Assembly: GCA_964543795.1 (NCBI GenBank)
Contig: CAZIZN010000031.1
Span: 3,502-67,501 of the forward strand
Reading direction: 5' to 3'
From: JACKIC01 sp964543795
GTDB lineage: Bacteria > Planctomycetota > UBA1135 > UBA2386
Length of the DNA stretch: 64,000 bases
Position numbers and translations under genes: made by a program. The notes under the pieces were generated by a model, which saw nothing but the letters and a program-made list of their open reading frames with translations, did not search any database and was not told where the DNA came from. Shown in pieces: positions 26,436 through 36,600 of the stretch; positions within the stretch are counted from its first letter, which is position 1, and every line of letters begins with the position of its first letter.

Positions 26436-27860
26436 TCAGTCTCCGCGTTTGTTTGCCTTGGCGAGCACTAGGTCAAAGCACTTCTCGCCTACGTCGCCGG
26501 GCTTCGCATTCTCGTCGTCGAAGAGTGTCTTGGCGACTATGCGAATCTCCTCTGCGGGTTTCGAGAAGATGACCCGTCGCGACGACGGCGTGTTGCTCGG
26601 GGGCTCAGGAAGCACCTTGTTCTTCCTCGGGTTGAACTCGATTGCTCCGTCCTCGGACTTCTTAGTGGCCTGGCGTTGTGCAACGGCCTCGATTGCCTTG
26701 CCGAGGGACATCGCGCAAGCATCTTCCCAGTGACGCGCCTGCAGTTGCTCCGAGCTGGCCTGATTCTTCCAGCGGTTCGTGTAGTCAATCCAGACTCGCA
26801 TGCCCTCCTTCATCTTCACCAGTGACTCCAGCCACACGTTCGACGAGGTGTCGAGCGCCCGCTTGGTAGTCGTGACCGGTAGTTTGTCGGCACGCTTCGC
26901 TCGGAACTCGATAATGCCAGTTATGATCGCGAACTGAGGGTGATAGAGCGGGATGCCGTCGCCCCAGCCAGTGAGTCGGCTCTTGTCGCCAACGATGACC
27001 GCACGGTCGTTGCAGAACACTGTCCATCCGGCCGTGGCCGACGATCGGTCTCGCTCGAAACCCGCATCTTCGTCGTCATCGTCTCCGAGAGCACGGTTCG
27101 TGTTGCGACCCACGGCGATCGAGACGCTGACGCCATCGATGGTCTTGCGAAAGACGAACGGGCCCGGCCCGTCCTCACGCTTCGAGACAAGTACGTCGAC
27201 GCGAACTGGCTCAACCAGCTTGTCGTTGAGTTCGACCTTCAAACCCGCCTGGAGGAACATCGTGAAGTGCTCGGAGATTGCCGTGCGCACCTTGTTCTGA
27301 AACGCTTCGTTCTCGAAGTGGCGTGCTACACCTTCATAGAGCTGCGTAACTGTGATCCTCGTGCCTGGCTCCGCGAGGCACTCGCTCGCTTCAGTCGGTT
27401 CGTTGATCGGTAGCGGGTCCCAGTTCTTCGCCTTGAGCCACGCGGGGGTGATGGGGACCTCGAATGTGTTGGCGCCATGACGGGTCCGTACGAGCGCGTC
27501 CTCCCCCATCTTGAAGATCGCGCGCTTCATGCCGACGCCGTACATGCCAATGGTCTCGGATTCCGAGTCGCGCAGGTCGTCGGTCTCGCGGCCCATCTTG
27601 AAGGCGTAGTCGATTGCGACATCGCGGGGGATGCCGCCGCAGTTGTCCTCGATGAAAAACTGGTCTTTCGCCAGCCTGACCTTGACGAAGTGCTGGTGGT
27701 AGTCGACATCAGCCCCGTCTGCGAGGCGCAGTGCGCCATCAAGGCAGTTGTCGACGAGATCGAGGATGGCGTCCTCAAGACTGATGTCGCGCGTCAGCAT
27801 CGACACGAAGAACTGCTTCGTCGGAGTGGCTTGTGCTTTGTCTTCGGTGGACTTCATCAC
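26436..27860 (-). CDS. GHKL-family ATPase inserted in DISARM operon
   Basis: A 474-residue protein with the Bergerat ATP-binding fold of gyrase, Hsp90, MutL and histidine kinases. The N box is EDAILDLVDNCLDGALR (about 30-46), G1 box IEDNCGGIP (about 72) and G2 box GMYGVGMKRAIFKMG (about 105). No histidine-kinase dimerisation helix or receiver domain is present, so this is closer to the MORC/MutL/Hsp90 type that closes as an ATP-driven clamp. A second alpha/beta domain follows, ending in a charged tail. Adjacent genes are the coiled-coil protein (51 bp upstream) and the methyltransferase-like protein (3 bp downstream). A role as a DNA- or complex-sensing clamp is inference. Confidence 0.85.
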   Translation of the reverse strand: MMKSTEDKAQATPTKQFFVSMLTRDISLEDAILDLVDNCLDGALRLADGADVDYHQHFVKVRLAKDQFFIEDNCGGIPRDVAIDYAFKMGRETDDLRDSESETIGMYGVGMKRAIFKMGEDALVRTRHGANTFEVPITPAWLKAKNWDPLPINEPTEASECLAEPGTRITVTQLYEGVARHFENEAFQNKVRTAISEHFTMFLQAGLKVELNDKLVEPVRVDVLVSKREDGPGPFVFRKTIDGVSVSIAVGRNTNRALGDDDDEDAGFERDRSSATAGWTVFCNDRAVIVGDKSRLTGWGDGIPLYHPQFAIITGIIEFRAKRADKLPVTTTKRALDTSSNVWLESLVKMKEGMRVWIDYTNRWKNQASSEQLQARHWEDACAMSLGKAIEAVAQRQATKKSEDGAIEFNPRKNKVLPEPPSNTPSSRRVIFSKPAEEIRIVAKTLFDDENAKPGDVGEKCFDLVLAKANKRGD

Positions 27861-27911
27861 GGCGTCCGCTGTGGGTGGCCTGCTGCAGATAGTTGGGTCG
27901 GGAGTCGCAGG

Positions 27912-29546
27912 TCAGTCATGATCGAGATGCCCCCCGCAGTGGCCGAGCACGACCACCATCTTCTCGGCGTCCCAGTGGAAGTGCGCCCTGAAGGTCGTCG
28001 CATCACTGGGCTTCACGCCAATCTTCAGGTGTCTCATCATCTCGATCTGCTCTCCACGGTAGGTGAACCGACGAAGGGAGCAGGCCTTCTTGTTGTTCTC
28101 GACGGTTTCCGACTCACGGGCTGCGAAGGCAGTGTTGCCGAACACCGAGGTGGCCTGCTTGTCGCCGCCGCCACTGCACATTGCTTCGTGGTAGCCGGTG
28201 CAGAGTTTCCAGAGCAGGTCGAAGGCCTTGGTGCCATTGCGGAACTTGCCCGCGGCGCGGGCCGATGACCAAGCCGTGTCCAGCACTACGAGGCGGTCGG
28301 GGAACATGTGATCGAGAACGATCAGGCTGTCCTCCAAAGTCGGTTGCCTGCGAAGTACGTTGTCTAGGGACTCACGCAAGCGTGATAGATCTTCACCGGC
28401 CTTCGAGGCTCCACCCTTGGTGTCTCGGAGGGCCTGCTCGAGAGCGTCGGCCTTGCGCTGGGTGGCCTTGGCTTCGAGTTCTGCCTCATCGCGGGCTGCA
28501 CGTTCCGCAACGATTTCATCGGTCAGGTGCTCCACTCTCTTCACGAGTTGGTCGATCCTCGCCTTGTCGTCCTTCTCGCATTGCTCGTACGCGGCGAGGA
28601 GTTCGATCTGCTCAGCAGTCGCGGATTCTTGGACATGCTCACGCGCCAACCGAAGGTCGAATTGCAGGCGCAGGGTTCTGACCGATGCGAGGTCCACGTG
28701 CCATCCCGCAACTTTCGCGTTGGTCTCGTGGCAGACCCTTGCCAAGATGTAGGCGGCGGGATCCTCCTCCCTGCTTGTCATCTCGTCGAAGTCATCGACG
28801 AGCATGCGGGTCTTGGGAGTGCGCATGTGGCCAGCAGCAGCAGGCCACAGAATGTGCAGCCCGCCGGGCTCAGGGAGCAGCTCGCCGAGCCGCCTGGGGA
28901 ACTCTCGGCCGACCGGGAGTGTCGCGATGAATGCCACCTCGGCGATGCCGACGCAGTACTCGGCGACGCGGGCAGGGCTGACGGAGAAGAGGCCATTGTC
29001 TCTGCAACGGATGAGCAGGACAGGATGATGGCGCTTCCGATCGCGAATCCACGACTCGAACGAATCGACGTCGTCTTGGCGTACTTCGCGTGGTGCGCCA
29101 CCCGGTGTGTTGCCGTGGAGCCTGCAGGTGTCCAGGAGCAGGCTCGTGACTCGGGGGCGAGTCGTTGTGATCGGCGCGTAGGCGAGCGCGCTCTGTTCTT
29201 CAGTCTGCAGCCTGACGGTTGCATACGACATGGTGCCGGACCAGACCGACAGCCCAATCTCGGTGATCCATCGGCGTCCAGGGACCGACGAATCGGGATG
29301 CGAGTATCGGAAGGCGGTCGCCCAGTCGTGTTCGGCACGACGATGAGCAGGCGGGTGGGCCTCGACGAATTCGACTTCCTCGACTTCGAGCAGATCGCGA
29401 GGAGTGATCGCGTGTCTACCCTGTCGCAGTTGTTCGTCGCTGAGCTTCTCGCCGACCTTGGACTCGATCCAAGACCTGAGCGCGGCCAGGACGGCGGGCC
29501 GCGGGTCCCGATCCATCAAGTGGAGCATCGAGGAGTAGACGAGCAT
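27912..29546 (-). CDS. Coiled-coil protein of unknown function inserted in DISARM operon
   Basis: A 544-residue protein. Residues about 1-270 are globular alpha/beta (AEHDWATAFRYSHPDSSVPG, RWITEIGLSVWSGTMSY). Residues about 300-400 form a long charged coiled coil (heptad-like EQIELLAAYEQCEKDDKARI to LEAKATQRKADALEQALRD). The last 140 residues form another globular domain with histidine/aspartate-rich end (AHFHWDAEKMVVVLGHCGGH). No nuclease, ATPase or methyltransferase motif is recognised. It begins 18 bp after drmMI, in the place where class 1 DISARM operons normally pass straight to drmA. It is not similar by eye to DrmE. The start could also be Met 29528 or 29516. Confidence 0.75.
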   Translation of the reverse strand: MLVYSSMLHLMDRDPRPAVLAALRSWIESKVGEKLSDEQLRQGRHAITPRDLLEVEEVEFVEAHPPAHRRAEHDWATAFRYSHPDSSVPGRRWITEIGLSVWSGTMSYATVRLQTEEQSALAYAPITTTRPRVTSLLLDTCRLHGNTPGGAPREVRQDDVDSFESWIRDRKRHHPVLLIRCRDNGLFSVSPARVAEYCVGIAEVAFIATLPVGREFPRRLGELLPEPGGLHILWPAAAGHMRTPKTRMLVDDFDEMTSREEDPAAYILARVCHETNAKVAGWHVDLASVRTLRLQFDLRLAREHVQESATAEQIELLAAYEQCEKDDKARIDQLVKRVEHLTDEIVAERAARDEAELEAKATQRKADALEQALRDTKGGASKAGEDLSRLRESLDNVLRRQPTLEDSLIVLDHMFPDRLVVLDTAWSSARAAGKFRNGTKAFDLLWKLCTGYHEAMCSGGGDKQATSVFGNTAFAARESETVENNKKACSLRRFTYRGEQIEMMRHLKIGVKPSDATTFRAHFHWDAEKMVVVLGHCGGHLDHD

Positions 29547-29564
29547 CGGTAGGTATTGGTCTGC

Positions 29565-32500
29565 TCAGAAGAGAGATCGTTGCTTCGGAGAGGCGGTAGT
29601 GGCGTCGGCTTCTCTGTCTGCAGCGTGTCGCTGATGGTTCAGCTCGAGCAGGCGGTCGAGGGTCTCTTGGCGGATGGGGTCGCTGACAGTGAAGCGCGTG
29701 TCCTTGCCTTCTCCGCGGAAGTCGTGGTCGAGGCGGAGGTCGCTCCAGTCGTAGGCGGCGAGGACTTGGCGGTCGAGTTCGACGTGGAGGTCGCGGAGTT
29801 CGCTGATCAGGGGCGACTTGTCGCGGCCGTGGAAGCGGTTGGCGATCTTGGTCAGACCCTCGTTCAGCTGCTGGCAGCATGCTGCGCGGTGAGTGTTGTA
29901 GAGCTCACCGACGGACTCCAACGAATCGAGCGACTCAGGGAAGGGGAATGTCTCGAAGCAGTCGGATGGAGCGTAGTTCAGCGTCGTGGCGCCGAGGGTG
30001 GAAGTGTGCTGCGCCGCCCAGGACCAGTGCAAGGAGCTCGACAGTGCTGCAAACCAGGGTGCTGAGGAGCTTGAGAAGACGACGACCTTCTCATGCAGCA
30101 CGATCGAACTGGGGGCCCAGGCTACGCATTGGCTGGGGCTGACGCGTGCGGTCACCAGAACGCGCTGCATGCCGGCGATGGTGGAGTAGAGCTTCGGTCG
30201 CTTGTCTGCGTAGTGCCACCATCGTTGGGGTAACGGCTTGCGAAGCACGAATTCGCCCTTGGCGTCGACGCGCTGGCGCTCGGGCTTCACCTTCTCCTCG
30301 ACGATGCGGAACACGTCTGGGTATTCGCGAGCGCGTTCCTCAGGCCAGTCGTGGAAGTTGATGACCCAGCGACTTGGTGACTGATCCGGACGCGAGTTCA
30401 GGTCTTCGCCGTTCAGGTACGGGAACAGGACGTCCTTGTTGCGCGGGTCCTTGGCGATCAGCGCCTGGGCCTCTTCTGCTTCGAGGACGAACCCCATGCC
30501 CAGAACGAACGACCCGATGAACGACTTGTCAGCGTTCTCCTCGAGACGGAAGGGTTTGCCGGTTGCCCTGCCCGGCACTGTCAGTTGAGGGGTGATGCCG
30601 CGAACGGGGTGGTCGTCGAGGTGGTGACCAGCATCCCAAGGACCGCGTCGGATCCACACATGCGACACCTCGAGATTCGCTGTGCCCGGCCACTTCCGAC
30701 TCTTGATGGCACGAATGATCTTGGCCCCATGCGTCACCAACTGATCCAGCCCGACTTCCCGCGTGTCGCCCTGTGCGAGGGTGTTGGTCGCCAGGAGAGC
30801 CAAGCAGCCGGGTTCTGCGAGCAGTTGGTAGCTACGCAGGAAGAAATACGCAACAAGGTCCGCGCTGCCCTTCTGCCCGTTCGCGAGCCAGTCGATCAGG
30901 TAACCACGTGCGTCATCGCCAATCGTCGCCGCGAGCTTCTTGCCACCCACGAACGGTGGATTCCCCACCAACGCCGACAACCCCGCCCGCTCCTCCCCAC
31001 GCCGCAGGAACACCTCCGGAAACTCCAGCGCCCAGTGGAACGGCCGTCGCACCTTCCCATCCGGACCCGCCAACAGATCCCCGCGCTTCTTCACCAACCG
31101 CGCCTTCACCCGCAACCGCTCCTCCTCACTCGTCCCCGCATCGAGCAGCTTGCCGACGTCTCCCCCGAGCAACTGCACCTCTTCATCGAACACCCGCTCC
31201 GGACGCCCCGCCGTCACCAACCCAGCCCCGACCAACACATCCGCCGCCAACGACAGATCCGCCAACAACCCCTGCGCCTGCTGCAGCAAGGCCTGCTTGC
31301 GCGCCGCGTCCTGCACGTCCAACACCGGGAACGACTCGAGCCGCGTGCGCAGTTCGACCGCTTCTTCGAGCGCGCGCCGCGCCACCTTGTCCACCTGACT
31401 GACGATCCCGTGCGCGCGCCGGCCCCGCTCCGGATCCAGGTGGAACGTCGCCAACTGCTCGGGATCGTGCACCCCGAGCAGCGAGTCTCCCGACCGGATC
31501 GCGTGATCCAAGAACGTGAACGGCCGGTCCTTCTGCAGCGTGACCAGCCACAGCGACAGCTTGGCCATCTCCACGGCCATCTCGTTGATGTCGACCCCGT
31601 ACAGACACCGGTCCGCAACCGCGCGGCGCGCGATCGCCAGCCGTTCTTCGTCGTCCTTCGGCAGCGGTCGTTGTGCATCCGACGACAGCACCAGGTCGCC
31701 TTCGGGGCTCACCAGCACCTTCTCCGGGTGCGAGGCTTCCTGCTGCGCCCACGACTCGACCAGGCGATCGGCCAGGTAGCGGCACGCCTGCACCAGGAAC
31801 GCGCCCGAGCCGACGGTCATGTCGCAGACCTTCAGCGACAGGATCGCGCGCGGCGAACGTAGGCGCCACTCGGCCTGCGGCTTGCCCTCGGCAGGGCCGT
31901 CGTACACCAGCGGGTCCAGCGCGTGCTGCACGATCGGTTCGGTCAGTGAGCGTGGCGTGTAGTGCGTGCCCGTCGACCGGCGGTCGCTGCCCTTGGTCAC
32001 GTAGACCGAGCCGGCCGGGAACACCACCGGGGCCCCGCGCTCCTCGCGCACGAGCCCGGCGTACGGTTCCAGGCGCGCGAGCAGGTCGTCGTCGCCGTCG
32101 CATGCACGCCGCCAGCGATCGCGGTCTTCCTCGATCGGGCGCACGCCACGCAACTTGGTCAGTGCCTTGTCGGTCTTGCCCGTGACCTCGGCGACGTAGA
32201 CGGTGAGATCCTTGGCCGAACGTTGCGCCGCCGCCTCGAGCTGTTCGAGCGGAACTTCGGGTTCTTGGCCGCGTGGGCCGACGAGCCCGAGCACCGGGCC
32301 CTTGGCTCGGATCGCCGTGTGGTCCAGCAGGCCTTCGTAGACGTGCCCGATCTGCTCGACGTCGAGTGCGCGGAACGACAGCGGCCGGCTCTCTCGCTGC
32401 TTGCGCCCGACGCCGGCGACCTCGACCAGCTGCAGTGACTGCAGCAGATGCAGCACCGTGAGGTCGTCGATCTCGAGCGGGTTCGCCTCGGTGTCGCGCC

Positions 32501-33695
32501 AGCGCGATGGCGATGGGCGCCCTTCGAGGAACGGGAAGCGGTCGGGGTCGAACAGCGCGCCACCGTAGGCGGGCAGCCGCATCACCTCGTGCTCGACGCC
32601 GCCGTGCACCGCCCGGAACGTCGCCAGCAGCCGGCACCACGCCGCGTGACGCCGCATCAGCACGTCGTCGGTGAGTCGTTCGCGGTCGCCTTCGAGCTGA
32701 TCGCGCAGCGGGGATAGCGCGTAGTGCTGCTGGTAGAAGGGATCGTCGAGCGGCAGCAGCTGGTTCTCTTCGGCGTAGAAGACGAACACCAGCCGCATCA
32801 TCACGGTCACGGCTGCCTGGTAGAGCTGCTTCTCGTCGACGCCCTGCAGCAGTCGCCGCTGGCGAGCGCGGTCGATCTCGTCGATGCCCTTGACCAGCCG
32901 TTCGACCGCCTGCCGCACCTGCAAGCCGAGCTGGTCGGTGAGTTCATGGCTCGCCGATGCCGATCGCGCGAACAGACTCTCGAGCCGGTTGTCGTCCGAG
33001 GCACCGATCGTGCGCCCGACGCCGAGCAGCGCGACGAACGCCTGCAGCGTCAGTGGTTCGGGCGACCACAGCTCCGCGCGCCACGTCGCGAAGGTCGACG
33101 CCTCGCCCGGCTGCACGTGCACGAGCGTCCACTGCTCGCCGTTGGTGACCAGGCCAAGGCGAACCTCCTGGTCCTGGCGGCGCAGCAGTTCGACCATGCG
33201 GGCCAGCGGGGTCGCCTTCCAGGCCTGGTCGGGCACCGTCCGCTCGAGGTCTTGCGTCCGCGGGTAGGTCTGGACGAGGAGGCGGGTGCGTTCTGGCGAC
33301 GTTGCGCTGGCCGGCTCGACGATCGCGTGGTCGGGGCCCAGCGTCGTGCGGTGCTCGGGCAGGTGCACGTCGAGGCGGACGGCGAGCTGCGTGCGGTCAC
33401 GCAGGGTCTCGGGGGGGAAGCCGAGCACGTCGCGCAGCACCGAGCGGATCCACAGGGTGTGCACGGCGCGATCGTCGGCGGCGCTGCTCGCCCACTCGTC
33501 GTAGCGGGCGCGTAAATCGGCGCGGAGTGCGGTGTCGACGGTGGGCAGGCCCTGAGGGAACAGTTCGCCCAGGACCGGTAGCTCGAGGAAGGGTCCGGAG
33601 ATCTCGAGCAGGCGGATCCACTCGGCGTGGTGGGCCGAGGTGGTGGGGCGAGACCGGCGGGCGCGCGAAGCAGCCGAAGCAGGACGACCGCTCAT
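29565..33695 (-). CDS. drmMI: DISARM adenine DNA methyltransferase DrmMI
   Basis: A 1376-residue N6-adenine DNA methyltransferase of the Eco57I/type IIG-like group. The SAM-binding motif is CDMTVGSGAFLVQACRYLA (about 630) and the catalytic motif IV is ALVGNPPFVGGKK (NPPF, about 913). A long N-terminal region (about 1-300) precedes the methylase; a C-terminal target-recognition region carries GMQRVLVTARVSP and ends AAYDWSDLRLDHDFRGEGKD. In class 1 DISARM this enzyme marks host DNA as self. Its start (ATG 33695) overlaps the drmD stop by 4 bp. The lack of pglZ and brxC-type genes argues against a BREX PglX. Target sequence unknown. Confidence 0.92.
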   Translation of the reverse strand: MSGRPASAASRARRSRPTTSAHHAEWIRLLEISGPFLELPVLGELFPQGLPTVDTALRADLRARYDEWASSAADDRAVHTLWIRSVLRDVLGFPPETLRDRTQLAVRLDVHLPEHRTTLGPDHAIVEPASATSPERTRLLVQTYPRTQDLERTVPDQAWKATPLARMVELLRRQDQEVRLGLVTNGEQWTLVHVQPGEASTFATWRAELWSPEPLTLQAFVALLGVGRTIGASDDNRLESLFARSASASHELTDQLGLQVRQAVERLVKGIDEIDRARQRRLLQGVDEKQLYQAAVTVMMRLVFVFYAEENQLLPLDDPFYQQHYALSPLRDQLEGDRERLTDDVLMRRHAAWCRLLATFRAVHGGVEHEVMRLPAYGGALFDPDRFPFLEGRPSPSRWRDTEANPLEIDDLTVLHLLQSLQLVEVAGVGRKQRESRPLSFRALDVEQIGHVYEGLLDHTAIRAKGPVLGLVGPRGQEPEVPLEQLEAAAQRSAKDLTVYVAEVTGKTDKALTKLRGVRPIEEDRDRWRRACDGDDDLLARLEPYAGLVREERGAPVVFPAGSVYVTKGSDRRSTGTHYTPRSLTEPIVQHALDPLVYDGPAEGKPQAEWRLRSPRAILSLKVCDMTVGSGAFLVQACRYLADRLVESWAQQEASHPEKVLVSPEGDLVLSSDAQRPLPKDDEERLAIARRAVADRCLYGVDINEMAVEMAKLSLWLVTLQKDRPFTFLDHAIRSGDSLLGVHDPEQLATFHLDPERGRRAHGIVSQVDKVARRALEEAVELRTRLESFPVLDVQDAARKQALLQQAQGLLADLSLAADVLVGAGLVTAGRPERVFDEEVQLLGGDVGKLLDAGTSEEERLRVKARLVKKRGDLLAGPDGKVRRPFHWALEFPEVFLRRGEERAGLSALVGNPPFVGGKKLAATIGDDARGYLIDWLANGQKGSADLVAYFFLRSYQLLAEPGCLALLATNTLAQGDTREVGLDQLVTHGAKIIRAIKSRKWPGTANLEVSHVWIRRGPWDAGHHLDDHPVRGITPQLTVPGRATGKPFRLEENADKSFIGSFVLGMGFVLEAEEAQALIAKDPRNKDVLFPYLNGEDLNSRPDQSPSRWVINFHDWPEERAREYPDVFRIVEEKVKPERQRVDAKGEFVLRKPLPQRWWHYADKRPKLYSTIAGMQRVLVTARVSPSQCVAWAPSSIVLHEKVVVFSSSSAPWFAALSSSLHWSWAAQHTSTLGATTLNYAPSDCFETFPFPESLDSLESVGELYNTHRAACCQQLNEGLTKIANRFHGRDKSPLISELRDLHVELDRQVLAAYDWSDLRLDHDFRGEGKDTRFTVSDPIRQETLDRLLELNHQRHAADREADATTASPKQRSLF

Positions 33696-36600
33696 CGGCG
33701 CGAGCCCTCCCGTGGCAGCAACCAGCTGACCGACACCGGGAACAGCAACGGCCGCGGATCCTCGAACCGCGCCCGAATACGCGCCGTCTCCGCCTCGATC
33801 TCACCGGGGATCGACGCCAGCCGTCGCTGCAGCTCGTCGTGGTCGCGTTCGTACTGCTCCCGCTCGACCTCCGCGAACTCGAGCAACAGCTGCCGATGCT
33901 TGCCCGCGTCGTCGAGCTGCGTCTGGATCGACCTGGCGAGCTCCTGCAGTACGCCCGTGATGCGCGAGACGTCTTCTTCGGCGAGCTTCTGCATCCGCGA
34001 GTCGAGGCTGCGTGTGCGTTCGCGCATGCGGGCTTCGAGCGCCGTCGTGACCGACTGACCGACCGTCACCCACAGCTTGCGCAGTTCGTCCAGGCGCGAC
34101 TCGGGCACGGCGTCCGAGGTGGCCTGCTGCAGCAGCTCGCCGACCTGCGTGACGTTCAACCGGGTGAAGCGGCCGCCTTCGAACGTGCCTCCCGCGGCGA
34201 TCACCTCCTCGTGCAGCGCGTGGTTGCCGCCGCCGAGCACCACGATCCGGCCGTGGGCGACGATCGCCGGGCCGTTCACGAGGCCGGCCGGCACGAAGCG
34301 GGCCGTGACGCGGTGCAGCTTGTCCTGACCTGCGATCGGAGTCGTGTTCCAGACCTCGGCGCGCAGCAGGCGCGTCGCCATGCGCACCAGGGGATGCTCG
34401 AGGTGCACGAGCACCACGTCGTCGCGATCGACGACGACTTCGTGGTCGAAGGTGACGGGTCGGGACTTGCCCGTGTGGGGATGCGAGTTGCCCTCGAGGC
34501 AGCGGTTCCACGGCGGTCGCAGGTTGGGCAGGTCGAACACCCTCGCGTCGGGAGCGCCCGCCAGCTTGCTTGGGCGAAGCGGCGGCTGGCCGGCCAGGTC
34601 GAGTGCCGTCGTGACGACCTTCTCGACGTGCTCCGGTTCGACCCGCAGCTCCTTGCGTGAGTTCGCGAGCTGCTCGTGCAGCTCCTTGATGCGCTCTTCG
34701 ATCTTGCGAGCGAACGTCAGCGCACGACGTGCTTCCTTGGCCGGGGCCTCGGCTCGTTCGGTCTCGAGCACCTGGCGACGACCGAACATCGCCTCCTGGA
34801 TCTGGCTGATCAGCACCGGGCCGACGCTGCCGAGGTCCTGGCGGATCGTCTCGACCTTGCGGGCGGCGACGGCGAGGAACTCGAGATCGCCTTCGAGATC
34901 GCCAGGGCGCCGCCAGTCGTCCTTCGCGAGGCGCTCGGCGAATCCGCGGGGCACGAAGTGGTGCACGAGCGGAGCGTGCTTCTGTCCGTGACGATCGACA
35001 CGGCCGTTGCGCTGCTCGAGCCGGTTGGGGTTCCACGGGATCTCGTAGTGCACGATCCGGTGGCAGTGGTTCTGCAGGTCGATGCCTTCGGAGGCCGCGT
35101 CGGTGGCGAGCAGGATGCGAATGGAGGAGTCGGCCGGAGAGGCCTGGAAGGCGGCCTTGATGCGGTCGCGTTCCTCCTGATCGATCCCGCCGTGCAGCAC
35201 GACGAGTCGGTCCTCGGTGCCCAGCCCGGCGTTGACCAAGAGGCCGTGCAGCCATTGCTGCGTGGCGCGGTACTCGGTGAACACGATCACCCGCGTGTCG
35301 TTCCAGTCGCCTTCCGGCTTGCAGACATGGCCGAGGTGTTCGAGCAGCACCTTGGCCTTGGCGTCGGGACGACGCACGGCCTCCTCGGCCCACGTCTGCA
35401 GCCGCCGCAACAGCTCCTTCTCCTCGGCGGACAGTTCGTCGAACTGCGTCGTCGCCAGGTGCACGCCGTCGTGCGTCGCCTCCTCGAGTGCCTCGTCGTC
35501 GGCGAAGTCGTCGTCGGCGCGTTCGAGTTCACGGCGCAGCAGCCGCACCGAGGTGCGTTTGGTCGACGTCTGGTTCTGGCCGCGCAGCGTCTTGCCGTGC
35601 TGCTGGATCGTCGACAGGAACGCCTGTGGGGAGGAGAACAGGCGCTTCTTCAGGAGTTTGCCGACGAACTGCACCGCCGTGCGTTGCACCTCGACGGTCT
35701 CGCCGGCATCGGCAGCCGCCAACCGCAGTTCTTGGTAGCGGGCGAGGTCGCGATGGGCGGCGCGTTCGGCCTCCGGGTGATCGACCTCGAGATGCACGAG
35801 TTCGCGCTTCGGGAAGCGAGGGTTGCCATTCTTGTCGACCAGTTCGGTCTTGAGCCTGCGGATCACGACCTGCTCGACCTGCGCCGGATCGGGTGGAACG
35901 CCGGGGGCGAAGCGTTGGTCGTCGAGCAGTGCCAACAGGGACGACCAGCTGTCGCGATAGCCGTTGTGTGGTGTGGCCGTGAGGAACAGCCGGTGCTCGA
36001 AGTGCGGTTGCAGCGCGCGGATCGTCTTGGTGCGGTCGGTGTCGACCGAGTACTTGCTGTGGCGGGCGGGCGCGACGTTGTGCGCCTCGTCGACGATCAG
36101 CAGGTCGAAGCGCCGCGGATAGGTGGGCTGGGCGGGCAGGACCTCGCGCAGGCGGCGCAGGTTCTCCTCACGCTTGAGGAAGTCGATCGAGACGATCAGG
36201 CGCGGGAAGTGTGTCCACGGGTTGGTGCGCACGCCGCGGCGCCGGCGCAGCTCCCTGAGCAGTTCGGTGTCGACGATGCGGAACTCGAGCCCGAACTTGT
36301 CGCGCATCTGATCGCGCCACTGGCTCTGCACCGAGGCCGGCGTCACGACGAGCACCGTTCGTACTCGATGCCGCAGCATCATCTCCTCGACGACCAGCCC
36401 TGCCTCGATCGTCTTGCCCAGGCCGACGTCGTCGGCGATCAGCAGGTTGACCCTGGGCATGCGCAGGGCTCGCGACACCGGGTCGAGCTGGTAGTCCTCG
36501 ATCTGGATGCCGGCGCGGAACGGCGACTGCAGGATGTTGGGGTCACCAGAGTCGATCGCGCCCCAGCGGACCGCGTCGAGGAAGGCGTCGAAGCGCGCCG

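Noticed and set aside
27912..29546. DrmE of class 2 DISARM
   Set aside because: Length and visible features do not support it, and there is no recognisable similarity by eye; left as unknown.
29565..33695. BREX PglX methyltransferase
   Set aside because: No pglZ, brxA, brxB or brxC-type gene is near, while drmA, drmB, drmC and drmD are.
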